DNA of 64,000 nucleotides, taken from Datnioides undecimradiatus (lineage: Eukaryota > Chordata > Actinopteri > Lobotiformes > Datnioididae). The position numbers and the translations under genes are program-made. A model generated the notes under the pieces. It saw only the letters and a list, made by a program, of their open reading frames with translations, was not told the DNA's origin and did not search any database. The stretch covers positions 1,950,001 to 2,014,000 of the forward strand of contig WARS01000031.1 of the NCBI GenBank assembly GCA_008933995.1, given 5' to 3'. Of this stretch, positions 11,801-24,063 are shown one piece after another; the first letter of the stretch is position 1; the number at the start of each line of letters is the position of its first letter.

Positions 11801-14800
11801 AACAAATCATCTCTGATTCTGATCCTTTTTTTAAATGTTTTTTCGTTCTCTCTCATCTTTTTTTTCATCTTCCTGACCCCTGTCCCTCCCCTCCCCTCAG
11901 GCAGTCCAGCGGAGCTTTGCCAGCTGTGTGTGGACGATGAGATTGTGGCTGTTAATGGAGCTGCAGTGGCACACATGAACTACACCCAGTGGAAGGATAA
12001 AATGACATCTTCCCTGCAAACTGGCAATCTGACTATGGACATTCGGCGCTATGGCAACAAGGGTGAGATAATGAGCCAAGAAAAAAAGCAGGTTATATGT
12101 TCTGCCACCACCTGAAATGAATTTGTGATAATTTTAACCTCTAACTTCTAACCAGTGGGTCACAGCCATGGTTTCCAGTGTGGCCTTAGTTTTGATGGCT
12201 GGTTGTTTTCATTAGATTGGAGCACCAGTGAGGGGAGTCATCACAGCCAGCCAGGCCAGAGCAGGATGACCCTCAATCTGACTGCCGCAGCGCCCGTTCT
12301 GATAGGTTGCCCTGATCACCATACCAACAGTGGCGCCTCTACAGAAACCACAGTCAGCAAAGTGTCCAAATTAAATGGGCAGACGGACAATGTGAGCAAT
12401 GTTTTAGCCAGTTTTTACTTCAGTTAAAAAAATGGATTCACAAAGCTCTTCTTCTTGTGATAGTGCAGCATAATTAGTGGTTCTCATCGGGTGAAACTTG
12501 GTGTTCTCTCACCTGCCCAGGTTTTACAAGGTAAAATCATGCACGAAGAGCTTGCTGACAACCACAGGGCAGCCAAAAGTAAAGGTAATAACAGGCATGA
12601 AGTCTGCAATTGCAATAATATTACAAATCCAAATGTCACAAACCTGTCCTGTAAAGATTACTGCACAGAAATCATTTCTCATCCATCCTTCCTCTTCATG
12701 TAGATTATGATATTATTAGGAATAATCAGAGAAGGAGGGCAGAATTTTTCAGACAGAAAGGTAACATTTCAGTTCGAACTCCTTGCGTAGCTTTGGTGGC
12801 TGGTGCTGCTTGGTTGGCTTGGTTAATTGGGTCTTCATTAAAAGCAACTAAAAACGCGCATTTTGAGTGGACAGCATCCTTAAAAAGGCAGCCTCACCAA
12901 AAACATCGAACAACAGTTAAAGCTGTAACATTTTATAAATTCATGAGACAAAAATCCATTAATGCATTTTGTAAACTGGGGCACAAACAATGCTTAATTT
13001 GGCTGAACTTTTCTTAGCAACCACAAGGGTGACGCCACTGATCATGTCTATAACATACTGTGTGTGATGTGACATAGATGCTTACTGCTGACTGTACTGT
13101 ACTGACATTATACATGTTCTTTGTGTCAGTAATTTTTAATTGGCAACTTTCTCATTGTTTTGCACAGGGACTGATTTGTAAAGCTATCCTTTGTGGTTGT
13201 TAGTAAAACTAATGTGTGTGTGTGTGTGTGTGTCCCACTACAATGGCTTCCCTGTTCCGCCTCCGCAGGATTCAGCTCATGGGTTTACTTGTGTGGTAAA
13301 TGTTTGCAGGATGTGGTGTGTGCGTGTGTTTTTTAAAGATTATACTTGCAGTCTGAAATCAGTTGTCATGATACATTATCAGCAAATGAACACAGTGGAT
13401 TTGTGTTTGCATGTGAATACCCCCTTTTTTATTTATGGTGGCGTGCTTTACTCTTACTCTGCTCAACCGCGCTCTGCTCTTTCTCAGTATTTGCTTGCAG
13501 TATCTTTAGGCTGAGGATACATTAGTAGATAAGTGTTTACATACACACATCCTGCTGGCTGATGATCAGCTATATTTAATCTTGACTATACTACTGATCT
13601 CCAGCTCTAGAGTCAGTGCTGACTATATAAGTTCAACTACTGTGGGATTCTGTCTTCTAATGTGTCCCCAGCCTTTATGTGTAGTATGTGTGATAATACA
13701 CGCAACCAGATCATATTAGGGGCTACGGTGTGGTGATCTCTTTGCTGACCTGTTGGTTTCTCACACAGGAGGTTCAGAGTCTGCAATATCTGATGTAAGT
13801 TGCCCCTCGATTAAAGCATATTGCGCGTTCAAACATAAATTATCTGTGTGTGTGTGTCTGTGTAAAGTGTTTGAGTGCTGCACTGTGATCATGACGGAGT
13901 CTGTTTGTGCATCACCAGCTCCAGGTGCCATCCCTCAGCCCCTCCTCATCCAGCTGGTCGTGGGACCGTGAGGAGGATCGAAGGCGGCAGGAGAAGTGGC
14001 AGGAAGAACAGGAGCGCCTCCTACAGGTGAAGACTCTTCACTCCAACACGGAACTACACTGCACTAAGGAGGTTGTATTGCAATTTGCTAATCATCAAGT
14101 AACAAGAGTGTGTGTGCTTGCGTCTTTTTGTTTTTCAGGAACAATATCGCCAGGATCAGGAGAGACTGGAGGCAGAGTGGCGGAGGGCACAACAAGATGC
14201 TATGGGGGAGCTATGCAGGAAGTCAGGGGTAATGTCCGGTGGTCTTTGGAGAGATTATGATTATTTCAGATTTTTCTTCATAAAAATCACAGTATTTTCA
14301 TGTTTTTTTTGAAGCAGAACTCCTTTGAGATGACCAATGGTGCCGAGAGCCCTGCCGGCACCCAGCTTCATGCGAATCAATTGACCGGCAATACGAGAGA
14401 AGAAGAGCAGATCCCTGAGAAGCTGAAAGAAGCAGGATCAAAACCTCAGAATAATACACTGGAGGTGCAAAACAACAAGACTGCTGAACAAGCCTGGTAA
14501 ATAAACTTCCTGTCGCTAACATTGTCACCTTTACATCGGTGCTGACAGGGACGGTGATATATGTACCTTGTGTATTCACCTTTTTTGAAGCAAGGTTCAG
14601 TTTTTTTTCTGACTTGTCCTGATCTTTTTCCACACTGCTGCTGTTGCTGAATCTGCTGCGCTTCCCGCTGCTTCTGCTTGGGCCTTCGTGCTCTTCGTTC
14701 TGTACCTCAGGGCTGTGGACTCCTGTGGCTTTGCTCAGCTGTCTCCTGCACACAGGTCAGAATGAGATGTGCTCAGTTCACCCTGATTTTCAAACACCCA

Positions 14801-16960
14801 GTGTCACTTGGGCCTAGACCTGCAAAATAGTTATTTTATGTTTAGCTCCGGGCATGACAGTGTGCATTAAGCAAAGTGATTGCCTGTTTTTGTTGGGTGG
14901 TTGTTCTTTTCCGCCACCTTTAGCTCTTGTAAAAGGATAACCCACACTCAAGTAAACATGAGCATGCAGCCAGCTGGGTGCAGACCCAAAACCCCCTTTT
15001 TCTGCTTTAAGAATTCTTATGAAAGATATTTTTTTTGTTTTTCTTGTCACAGGGCAAAGTCCTTGTCTACTCCGGCCTTAGGTGGCCCCCCAAAACAGAT
15101 AAGAGGTGACTCTGCAGCCCTGATCATCATAATCCCTTCTGATATAGTGATGTGCTGGGCTAACCCCAACCCTCTTTCAAACTTTTATTGTTTCAGGGGA
15201 TGAGAGGAAAAGAAAAGGACAGTCGGTGTCTAAGGTCGAGCAAGAAAGGCAGCAGATTCTGGAAGAGATGAAGAAACGGACTCAGCTCCTGACCGACAAC
15301 AGCTGGATACGGCAGCGCAGCAGCAGCTTTTACAAGGAACCCGTCTATGTCGGGGCTCCTCTGAAGAGGTGAGTGGACAGTATTGGCACCCAGTGGGCCT
15401 CCACTGCACCTTCAGGCAGATGTTCTGCTAAGAAATTCCCACTCCTTCTTTTCTTTTTTAACACCCTCCAACTCTTTTCTGAGCTGATGTTTTCTCTGCA
15501 GGTTTGAGTCGCTGGACAATCTGGATACTCTGCGTCAGTCTCCGCTCTCGACCACTACGTTCAGTTACCCTCGTCCACACTCAGCTGCAGCAGGATACTT
15601 TGCCCCGAGCAGGAACTCCTACTCTCGCTACAGCACTGGAGCAATGGTATCCCAAAAAAATGCATCAGTGGACCCCTCCCATCATGACGAGTATGCACTT
15701 CATACCAAATTAGAGATTTTCTCTCTCATGGATGTTGTCATGTGTTATTTTTTATGTTTCTTCGTACATTTTGGCCTCACACTGCTAACATGTGCTGCCC
15801 CAGGATGGTCAGTGGCAGGAGGACTTGCTGTGTGTGTGAGCGTGTCCTGGGTAGTGGGGCAGCCATGGTCGTAGAGGCCCTTAGTCTCTGCTTCCACCTC
15901 GCCTGTTTCCAGGTGAGAGGTCATGACCAGGTTAAGGTGCGGTCACAGTAGCTTCAGACAGTACTCATTCACTGCTTTATAAGCAGTATGTCTTTGTGCG
16001 CTGGACTGAAAACTTTTCACACAAACTATTTTTCCTCCCACCTATTTTTAATGCACATTGTCATTTTGTGCATTAAATGTCTCTTTTTATGTTTAGCTGA
16101 GGTGGAAAACTTGGTTTATTGATTTGAAAAAACAAATTCAATGTAAAGTCACGAAGCGCATGAAGTGCGTGATTTGTCACTCAAGCCTCATCACTTGAGA
16201 TGAAAAATGTCAGTAGGTAATTGCATCATTTGTGTGAAATTAATATAAATAGTTAGCTCAGTCCAGTTTATTAAATGCCATCACAAAAGGGCTTTTCAGA
16301 AAAATCAAAAATACAAACAATATTATTAAAACAAAAATACACAAATAATACATCTACAAAGATAATTATAGATTCCTTTGATGATTCTCATGTAATCTTG
16401 TGCTACAGTTTGATGGAGACGGACCTTACAGCTACGATCAATCTGTCCAATATGTTTTACCTGCGTCACAGCTGTGCCAATGAGATGAGCTTTTTTTTTT
16501 CCTACTGTGGGAACATTTCATTATCCTGAAGACTAATGTGACCGCACCTTTAATAAGGTCACCAGGAGTCTCATATCTCGATATTACAATCATATCTGCT
16601 TTAAAGGCACCTGCTAGAAGGAGCATTTCTGTCACCTTTAATATGCCTTAACCCTTCCTAACCAGCCTGTTTCGTAGTCTGTGTGGCGGCATCCAGCCTG
16701 GTGGTCATGTCTGGTGTCGTAAACCCGCGTGTTGTTTTTCTCTCACGCTCTATTTTTCTGCATAACATCGATTGAGTGGAAAAAGACAGCCCACCGTCCT
16801 GCTTCACATTTAGATGCTTATTGTGAAAATGTCACTGGCAGACGACCCCCAGATTCAGTTGCCCGGGGTTATTTAGCACGTAGATGTAGAAATGCATTCA
16901 CTTTTTCAGCCCTCTGTTCTGTACAAGTTACAGATGCACATAGCTCTTAGAGTACTCTCA

Positions 16961-16996
<36 letters not shown>

Positions 16997-17531
16997 TCTC
17001 TCGCTCTCGCTCTCTCTCTCTCTCTCTCTGCATTCTTTTTATGCAAAGACAGAGCTTGGCTGTTCTGTGCTTGGGTGGCGGACAGTCTGGTGAAATAATT
17101 TCGACACAAAAGGCCCACGTTACAGGTCAGCTGCGTTTCTCTTTCTCACCTCTCACTCCTCCTCCTCCTACTCAGTGTGTGGGCTGCCACCGACATCTCG
17201 GGGGAACTGAGACTGGAATCCAGGTCCGAATCCGAAACAGGAAGCCATACTGTGAGCCCTGCTATTTTCAGCTCAAGTGTGAGTATTGGCCTTTTTGTGA
17301 GACAATAACCTCAGAAACATATCACACCTCACAGTTTCTGTACGTCATGCTGCTTGCCTTCCCAGTTCGTTGTTTTTGACTCTTTCTGAATCAGTACAGT
17401 CGCCATCTTTATGGCCAGTTTCCTAGCTTAGGAAAATCACTAAAACTAAAAAAAAAAATTATTTGCCTCTCTAAACTCTCTCATTAATAATGTTGATGAA
17501 CCTTTCAGACACTGGTGCCCCCTCCATGTGA
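1317..17531 (+). CDS. lmo7: LIM domain only protein 7 (3' part of gene, 24 coding exons)
   Basis: This is a cortical scaffold; LMO7 proteins bind actin-associated junction partners and emerin and shuttle to the nucleus (family knowledge). Exons: 1317-1430, 1520-1673, 2426-2579, 3631-3939, 6302-6470, 6868-7010, 7241-7424, 7641-8273, 9423-9770, 11002-11116, 11901-12062, 12216-12391, 12521-12584, 12704-12760, 13769-13794, 13919-14026, 14139-14228, 14318-14496, 15053-15105, 15197-15368, 15502-15690, 15804-15912, 17176-17278, 17509-17531. All have AG/GT flanks and compatible phases, and sum to 3834 nt (1277 codons plus stop). Domain order is the end of a CH domain ([11 protein letters not shown]), a long disordered region, PDZ, a coiled coil rich in E/Q/R, and LIM. 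The PDZ excludes the paralogue LIMCH1. The 5' exons lie left of the window. Whether this is the teleost lmo7a or lmo7b copy is not decidable here. Confidence 0.93.
2668..2698. repeat. Perfect 11-bp stem-loop in lmo7 intron
   Basis: AGCATTAGGAA (2668-2678) is followed after nine bases by its exact reverse complement (2688-2698). It lies about 90 bp downstream of the donor at 2580. Function is unknown. Confidence 0.6.
4593..5250 (+). CDS. lmo7: Candidate alternative 3'-terminal exon of lmo7 (short isoform)
   Basis: A good acceptor (CTTTGACTGCAG) precedes 4593. Entry in the phase left by the exon ending at 3939 gives 41 further residues starting [17 protein letters not shown] and a stop at 4717-4719. 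A canonical AATAAA lies at 5228-5233. Together these would make a protein that ends before the PDZ and LIM domains. The acceptor, phase, stop and poly(A) signal are visible; use as a terminal exon is inferred. Confidence 0.5.
5501..5560 (+). CDS. lmo7: Candidate 60-nt cassette exon of lmo7
   Basis: A strong acceptor (TTTGGTTCTGTAG) and a GTGAGT donor frame exactly 60 nt. Read in the phase needed between exons 3631-3939 and 6302-6470, it is open and adds 20 residues ([20 protein letters not shown], followed by W across the junction) ahead of SKSLSDIPM. Length, phase and splice sites all agree, so a skipped or included cassette is plausible. It lies inside an unrelated-frame open stretch of 274 codons that I do not regard as a gene. 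Confidence 0.45.
6302..9770 (+). CDS. lmo7: lmo7 exons: central low-complexity region
   Basis: Five exons. 6302-6470 begins RSKSLSDIP, the family SKSxSDV motif, and ends QWQD. 6868-7010 continues [11 protein letters not shown], matching the mammalian DLAKWKDRRKS segment. 7241-7424 and 7641-8273 are Ser/Pro/Thr-rich; the latter ends with [10 protein letters not shown] and SSLPRL, the LMO7 SLPRSYRK and ISSLPRS motifs. 9423-9770 is polar and contains [11 protein letters not shown]. The region is probably largely disordered and a phosphorylation target, by analogy. Intron 8273-9423 contains a (GT)n tract and an interspersed repeat. Confidence 0.88.
8855..8900. repeat. (GT)n/(ATGT)n microsatellite
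   Basis: A dinucleotide GT run passes into a GTAT tetranucleotide run, within the lmo7 intron after exon 7641-8273. Confidence 0.9.
9040..9192. repeat. Teleost interspersed repeat remnant
   Basis: The block contains ACCAGGTCACCAAAACTGAA, then GCCCCCTGGTGG, then CCATGTTAGCAGAT. I recognise this order from a short repeat scattered through percomorph genomes; I cannot give a family name. The GCCCCCTGGTGG core also resembles a CTCF site. Identification rests on memory only. Confidence 0.5.
10137..10191. repeat. Hairpin with internal tandem duplication
   Basis: CAGCCTGAGAT (10137-10147) is the exact reverse complement of 10181-10191. The loop holds two copies of TTCAGATGATGAAC (10149-10162 and 10167-10180). 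It sits in the lmo7 intron before the PDZ exons. Confidence 0.6.
10963..10988. repeat. (GT)n microsatellite next to a splice acceptor
   Basis: A GT run is followed by a short T-rich tract and the acceptor at 11000-11001 of the first PDZ exon of lmo7. Confidence 0.9.
11002..12062 (+). CDS. lmo7: lmo7 PDZ domain exons
   Basis: Exons 11002-11116 and 11901-12062 encode one PDZ domain of about 90 residues. It starts [11 protein letters not shown], has the carboxylate-binding loop DFGF, then the core [19 protein letters not shown], and ends [11 protein letters not shown]. The intron falls at the Gly before SPAE, as expected from the match to human LMO7 (DFGFTIKW...SPAEFSQLQVDDEIIAIN). This domain separates LMO7 from LIMCH1. 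The first exon's acceptor follows a (GT)n repeat at 10963-10988. Confidence 0.92.
12216..15690 (+). CDS. lmo7: lmo7 exons: coiled-coil and linker, including micro-exons
   Basis: Ten exons between the PDZ and LIM domains. Short ones are 12521-12584 (64 nt), 12704-12760 (57 nt, encoding [19 protein letters not shown]), 13769-13794 (26 nt, GGSESAISD) and 15053-15105 (53 nt). The 57-nt exon fits phase 1-1 and restores the LMO7 pattern RRxxFF ahead of S-D. 13919-14228 encodes a charged helix ([20 protein letters not shown]), the LMO7/LIMCH1 coiled coil. 15197-15368 carries [12 protein letters not shown] and [10 protein letters not shown], strongly LMO7-like. The exon at 15502 is extended to the GTATGC donor at 15691, because an earlier GT at 15647 would break the LIM frame. 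Confidence 0.85.
13213..13233. repeat. (GT)n microsatellite
   Basis: A perfect GT run in the lmo7 intron between the 57-nt and 26-nt exons. Confidence 0.9.
15804..17278 (+). CDS. lmo7: lmo7 LIM domain exons
   Basis: Exons 15804-15912 and 17176-17278 encode a single LIM domain with all eight zinc ligands present: C-x2-C (CCVC), then H-x2-C-x2-C-x2-C (HLACFQCVGC), then C-x2-C (CEPC). The last exon (17509-17531) adds only YTGAPSM and the stop TGA at 17529-17531. The intron between the two LIM exons (15913-17175) contains a 617-bp inverted-repeat transposon and a (CT)n tract. Confidence 0.93.
15934..16550. mobile_element. Non-autonomous DNA transposon (MITE) in lmo7 intron
   Basis: A perfect 14-bp terminal inverted repeat, AAGGTGCGGTCACA, occurs at 15934-15947 and inverted at 16537-16550, bounding 617 bp with no transposase. 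Flanks are TT on the left and TAA on the right, so a TA or TTAA target is possible but the duplication is not clean. Superfamily is therefore unassigned. It starts only 21 bp after the donor of the first LIM exon. Confidence 0.75.
16958..17029. repeat. (CT)n microsatellite
   Basis: About 70 bp of CT with a few interruptions, in the intron between the two LIM exons of lmo7. Confidence 0.95.
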
Positions 17532-18116
17532 CCAACACATCGTACTCCAGATTACAGAGTAAGCATAAAGCACAGTGGAAACGTGCACGCAGCCAATTCA
17601 GGACTTTTGTGTCCAACAGTGATCGCTGGTAAAACTGTAAACTCTATGATGTGATATCAAATCTTCACCGTCTGTGGATCCACCAGTAGAATAGACTCCT
17701 AATGGCTGCTTTTCTTAATCAAATATGAGTTCTATGCTACTTAGCTTGTTTTGTCCTTTTTTCAGTCTGATTTCTTTCCAATTGTATTTAGATTTAATAT
17801 ATAAATAAAGTAATCGTGGGAATTATTAGTGTTTGACTTAATGCTTTCATTTTAATATTAGTGTCGCTTTTTGATGTATCCTTGTTGTATTTGATATTTT
17901 CCCAGCAGTGTATTGAAAACATTCAATATTTCTTGTTAAGGTAACCAACGTACGTACATTTTAACTTTGGCTGAAGCACTTTCTGTTCTGTCGTAATCTC
18001 ACCAAGTGCACTTTGGGATCAATCAGTGGTTTGAATATATAAAACGTGTGTTTCTCACTCGGAAACGAGCATCTTAACTGAAATGTTTTTTGTAAATAAA
18101 GTGCACTGAACATATT
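17532..18116 (+). other. lmo7: lmo7 3' UTR with two poly(A) signals
   Basis: The noncoding tail follows the stop at 17529-17531. AATAAA occurs at 17804-17809 and again at 18095-18100. The second is followed by a GT/T-rich stretch (GGGGGTTGTGTTTTT), the usual downstream element, so cleavage near 18115 is the better guess. Confidence 0.6.
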
Positions 18117-21100
18117 TTGGGGGTTGTGTTTTTCATTTATATACCACATGGTGGCATCATTGGTCTCATAGTAAAACAGGCATTTCAGTGTCATACTGCA
18201 GGGCAAAGTATTTGACTATGCCCAAATTATGCGATCACACTATTTGAGCAGTGACAAATCTCTTAAATGTTTTGTAGTGTACAACATGACCTGTCCCAGT
18301 TTCTTGTTTTATGACACTTGGCCTTGTGTACTCTTGTGACTTTTTATCTGACTACAGCGTCATCAGGTAGGAGGCGTCCATTTATTCAATAATTAACAGC
18401 TAACAAGAACATGAGCTTTTTGATGCTGTCAGAGTAAAGTGGACAAAGAATAAGTATTCAAATGCTAACACACCTCCTGTCTGCCCTGAACCATAAGTGT
18501 AACCTTTTAATCTGCTGATCTGTTGTGTAATGCAACAACACTTCTGTGTAATGCATCAACATTTCTCAGAAATTTAATCGAAATCAGTTCTGTGCCAGTT
18601 TGCCCTCGTGTAGTAAAGTCACAGTGAATAAGGAGCTGCACGTTAACCTCTAAATATAATTGGTGCATATATTTTTGTCATGTTTATGTGGTAAACCTAA
18701 AAAAAAACAAACAAAAAAAACTTGTCACTGCCCCAGTTTCTTCCACATGCCATGCCTGAAACAAATTTTGAATCCTTGAGAACTTGTGTTCAAACTAGTA
18801 GTTGTCTTTATCCTGCCTCCTCAGTGCAGTGACGCTGTGTGTGGTTAAACAAAGAGCATTGTTATCATGAATTCTTCTATGGTGTTTCTTGTGAGGACAG
18901 TCCACGTCTTACTGCTTTAACTCCATTTTTGGCGACAGTTACTGACTGGGGGAAAAACAGTATCTATTTTTATAAACTCCTGAAGCAGCGCACTGCAAGC
19001 CACTCCTAAGTGTACAGTCGTTTCCGCCTAAATATAAAGGATCTCTTTGTTTTGTAAAATAAACACTTACGTGGACACTAGTTGCTACTGTGGAGAGGAT
19101 TCTTTCTCCGTGTGCTAATTCCCACGGAAAACCTGTAAACGGGACTTTTTTTGTGTCAAGGTTTGTTTGGGGATTTTTTTAACCTCTTTCTAGGGAGTAC
19201 CAATAAATCCAATTCACCTCTTTTGTGTTGGGCATATGCAAGAAAATGCATTGATTTATTTGAGTGAACTGACCTTTTACAGGAAATTGGTGAGGCGAGG
19301 GTAAACCGACAAATGAGAACTGAAACCTTTGCGTCCCTGGGCCTTGTTAAATGGGGAAGTGCCATGCCTTAAAATGACAGATTGAGGCCCTGACATGGCA
19401 AATTTACAGAACAGTCTGTGGTTGTGTGACAGTTATGAACAGCCAGTTGTTGTCTTTATGCCACCTTTCAGCTCAGATGAATGAGCAAGATCTGAGATGA
19501 CAAAAGCAGGCTGCTGGACACTTTACAACGATGTTATTTATGTCCTCGAGGGCTTTTTTTTTTCTACCTCTGACAAATCATTTTATTGGTTTTTGGAGCT
19601 CTGAGCTCTCTCTTTAAATGAGATGTTAAACACTGGTCATCCAGCGCTCTTGGCCTGATGGATGGAAAACGTTTTTTCTGTGACCTGGTCTTTTGGATGG
19701 GAGAGTTCAGTTCCCTAGAGGCACAAGCAGAGACAATTTTTTTTTTTTACTGTCTGACATGTTCCATCTGTTTAGGATGACTCTCATGACTCCGGCCTGA
19801 CCCATTTAAATACCTCAAGTACAGTACGCCGGAAACAGTGGAGGGTCAAAGAGAATGGGCATTCTGTGCATGTAGAGACATTAGTTACTTCAGCTTTAGC
19901 TTGAGAGTAAATTAGTTGAATCGACTGTGTGGACGGTGTTTACAGAGCAGTGTGCATTTCTCTCAGTGATAGCTTCACACTCTCGTTCCACCGGCAAGAT
20001 TAAACTGTCTTCTCCAAGGTTTAGTCAAAACCAGTTTTCAGCATTTAAGAGCATAATTGCCTCTTAGTTTACTACAGATTGAACAATTTATTGCTATTTG
20101 GTCCATCTGTATTAGAAATTAGGCAAAATCTAATATGTGAGGTTTGTTGAAAGGTAACACCAATGCATCAATGTCATCTTGATAAAACATCTGGACCACA
20201 AACAAATGGACAGCTGTTAAATGTTGCTGATTTACATTTTTGGGCATTTCCAAAGAGACAGCCAGATGGGTGAAGGGTTTTCTAAATCTGTCAACTGTAA
20301 AAAGGTTCTGACTTGAGCATCAGCAGAACATTTTGAAAAAGCTCCTGTTTTTCTTGTTTAAGACTTGATTACGAGCAGCCAAGTGGAAAATCATGACCCT
20401 GGTCTTTAGCTGAAGAATCTTGAGAATTTTTGTGGAGAGAAAATGTCAAGATCTTTATTGGGTTTTTTTTATTTTTTTATTTCATGGGAGAAAGCTACGG
20501 ATGCCCTGAAGCTGTTATTTATCATACTATTTTAAAACTGTTTTTCCTGTCTGGCTTGAGAGCAGTTTTCATGGAAAGCCTTATTCGTTAAAAGTTCCTC
20601 GATTACTGGTCCTGTCCTGATCCATTCTCTGTTCAAGGCCTCCACTTTACTTTACAAATGTAAGACTTTTTCCAAACTTCTCCCAATGGTTTTCTAGAAT
20701 GAATAAGCTCTTTGGCAAGTTTTACAGCACAAAAATGCCTCTTTTTAACAGTGGGACAATTTTCTCTAGCAATACAGCAAACACCCAGAGCATCTATGAC
20801 ATAGCTCTACATTAAGGCGCTGACAGACAAACTCCATAAAAACACATGCTATTCAATGTGTCAGACAGGAAAAGCATGAAGACAGGAGGAAACAGTTTCA
20901 AGCTACAAGTGTGGCACGAACCCCTTCGTCTATCTGTCAATCATCTGTTACCATTGCATTATCTGCACTGTCTATCTGAACGACACAGGAAGCAGTGAGG
21001 AAAGAGTGGGTGTGTCCATGCCTGCAGATATCTGGCGAGCGTCCTCAAAGTGGAACATCACTGCTGTAACATTGTCCAGAGCTCAAACAGACAGAGTGAC

Positions 21101-24063
21101 AGACAGCTCAACCGAAAGACAGATGCACAACCTGGAGTCTGTTCTTCCAAATCTGTAAGCATGACTAAATGGGGTGTTTTGGGCCATTTTTCAAAGCTAA
21201 ACAAGGTGAACACACAAAGAGAAAAACTTCTTTTTTGGGGTTCAGCAATGAGGCTATTGGTTGCAGCCTCTGCCCACCATTCCCTCCAAAATCTCAAGGA
21301 GAGCTTATGTGGCCACAAAACTTGCAAAAAATGCCCTCTTCAGAGTCTGTGTTTGTTTTGTCTGTTCTGAGCTACTGTAGACAAGTATCAATGCAACCTG
21401 TGAACGCAGCTCACTCCCTCTGTTGATCAAAACAACTCGTTCTAAGCTAAATTTTTTCATTTTTTTCCACTTTTTTACCAATTGATCCTATTAAATCCTA
21501 CACACTGGATGGACCGACTGACCTGCTGACTGATGCACAGACACTGAAATCCCTTAAGGGGGAACAGTATTAAAATTTATGAAAACATACCAAACTAGAC
21601 TAATTGCAGATGCAAAGAGAGGTGGAAGTTTATAAGCTAATGTTGTGTAAGTGTGATACTTCCTCCAATGTCAGTTACAGACGGGAACTACTGTTCTGTT
21701 GAGCCATTGCACAAAGAACAATAACAATGCAGTATCTTTCTATACATAAAATGGCATGACAGCTCAAATTAAAAAGGACCTTAGTGATAGTCTCGCAGAC
21801 CAACTTTGAATTGGCTTCCTCCACATCTTGCCCTTTCAGACAGCACTAACAGGGACGGAGGGAGGGGGAGTTGCACTTCTTGTGAAAGGAAGCCCGTTGC
21901 AGCCTCAGCAGGGGAGGAGGATGCTCCCTCTCTTCCTCTCTGTTCCCTGCAGCTGATTGATGCTGGCAGCCTTTTACCTTTTTAGTTTACCGGCACAGTG
22001 CAAGGCTCAGCTCTGTCGCTGGGAGCTGCACCAATCTCCGGTCTGCTGCTGGGCGCTGAGAGCAGCTCAGCTGAGACTGGCGACATTTACACCCTCCCTT
22101 TACCCAACAAAAGTACACAGAGCAGACAGGGAGAGAGAGAGCTTTATAGTCAAAAGCACTGAGGTTGAGTTCTTGAAGGAGACAGATCTGCCTGTCTGCA
22201 GCTACCAACATACCCCTGTTCTGGATGATGGTATGATTTGAGACTTTAAAGCTTTTCAAAAGCAAAAACGTGGCATTCAGAAGCCAAAACAACTAAAAAA
22301 GTCAAGATTTTACAAGTATTTTAAACAACCAAACTGTTCAACTGTAGTTGACATGATACCACTTGACTATGTTTGAAAATGCAACCCAATGACAATATTG
22401 TACGAACAGTGTTTTGTTCATCTTTGCTCTTAGTCATTAAAATATTTAAAACATGGAGGAAGTCTTGTTTTCTTTGAACAGCTGGTTGTGAAACTGTTGC
22501 TGGCAGCTTCAATGCTGCATGTAGTTTTTATGAGTCAGTTCCTTTAAATAAAACAAGTCCGTAACGCATGAAAATGATGTGTCATGTTGTTGTGATTACA
22601 GAGCTGAATCGGTCTATGGTCTTTATTATTGCCGTTTTTAATTTTAGGTTACATTGCTGTGCTCTCGAGAAGCAGCACAGTAGACGAGCAGACCCTTGCT
22701 GTGTGCAGGTTTGTGTGTCTTTTTTTATTGCTGGGATTTCACTGTTTTAAGATGAGACTGGCTCATGTCAGGCTGCCCTCAACACACTCTTACAGGGGGA
22801 GCAAGCTTCTGAGCAGAATCTATTATTGCTTTCATTTCCTGCATCTTACGTATTCTCCAGCACTATGATTAAAGTTCATGCTGTACTAAGGCACAAAAAC
22901 AAATGCAAAATAAAACATTAACTGCAAACTATACTGCTCTGCTGATGTATCACTTCTTGTTACTGAAGAGGAAATAAGGTCAAACAAGGCTGCGACCTGT
23001 TAAGACCACAACAACCTTGTCAGACTGTAAAACTGAATGATGTTACAGAATAAAAGATATCTGCATCAAATTGCTGTGGATTAGAGTGTCACCATTCAAA
23101 AGCATAGCAGGGCCTTCAGATGATAGATTGTGGTTTTAAACTGTTTTAGTGACTCTGTCAGACTGACGCCTCGGGGTAAGATTTGTGAAAGAGGATGTTT
23201 GTTTTCTTGTGAAAGTGCCAGTGTTTGAAGAGACAGAAAAGATCTCTAATACATCGTATTCTCTATGATGGGACACAAATACACATACGCTGACCCCAAT
23301 TCTGAGAGCTGTTAATGATTCAACAAATGCATGGACCTTAATGGTTTCACTGCTTGGTAACACAAACACTTAACTGGGCTAATAATGTGTTCAGGTGGTT
23401 AGCAAACACTAACAGTTGAAGTCTGCAGTGATGTAAGCGATGGTCTGTTACAATATGTGCGCTTCACATTAGCAGCCAGTGGCTGGCAAAACTTTTCAGG
23501 GTTTATTCAAACAGTGGAGTGTTTGCTCTAATAATACTTAGATAACTGAGAAATTAAAGAGCTTAAGCTCCAGAACAAGTGAGTAAGTCAACCTTAAGTT
23601 AAGGTTGTTTTGTCAACTGCTGTTTCTAAGGTCAAGAATGAAATGTCAAGTTCAATTTTTAAGTAAACATGAATGAGAAGCCCTGAAGGTTCTCAGAAAC
23701 ATGGAAAGTCTCTGCATTTCCAAGGCAACTAAGCAAACTGAACAGGCTAATGAAGGCCATGTGATTTGATCAGAAGATGCAGAACAATGGATAAGTGGAC
23801 CTTGAGCTGGGACTAGAATAAGACAGCATGAGAAGAGTGGTGCCACTCTCATGTACGGCCCGTAAATATGATGCTACAGCCAGCAGTTTATCTTAACTAA
23901 CTAAATAATTTAGGGGTTAGATTTCTTTTTAAAAACATACGTATAGTATCATCAGTGGGCATCGGAGGGGCTGCCACACACACACACGCAAACACTCTAG
24001 TTCCAGTCTAAGTGCTAGGCTAAGCTAACTTGTCTAGAGGCTGCAGATGGGTATGAAAATGAA

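Noticed and set aside
14497-14505. In-frame TAA plus AATAAA right after exon 14318-14496, as a possible lmo7 end
   Set aside because: The GTAAAT donor and the next exon at 15053 continue the LMO7 match in phase; the signal overlaps the donor and has no UTR.
14298-14753. 151-codon minus-strand open frame overlapping an lmo7 exon
   Set aside because: Antisense to an lmo7 exon at one end and Ser/Lys-rich elsewhere; no family match.
15647-15648. GT at 15647 as donor of the exon starting at 15502
   Set aside because: It leaves phase 0, which puts the LIM exon in a frame with early stops; the donor at 15691 restores the LIM frame.
16958-17029. Repeat arrays considered as CRISPR
   Set aside because: All regular repeats here are microsatellites in vertebrate DNA without spacer structure.
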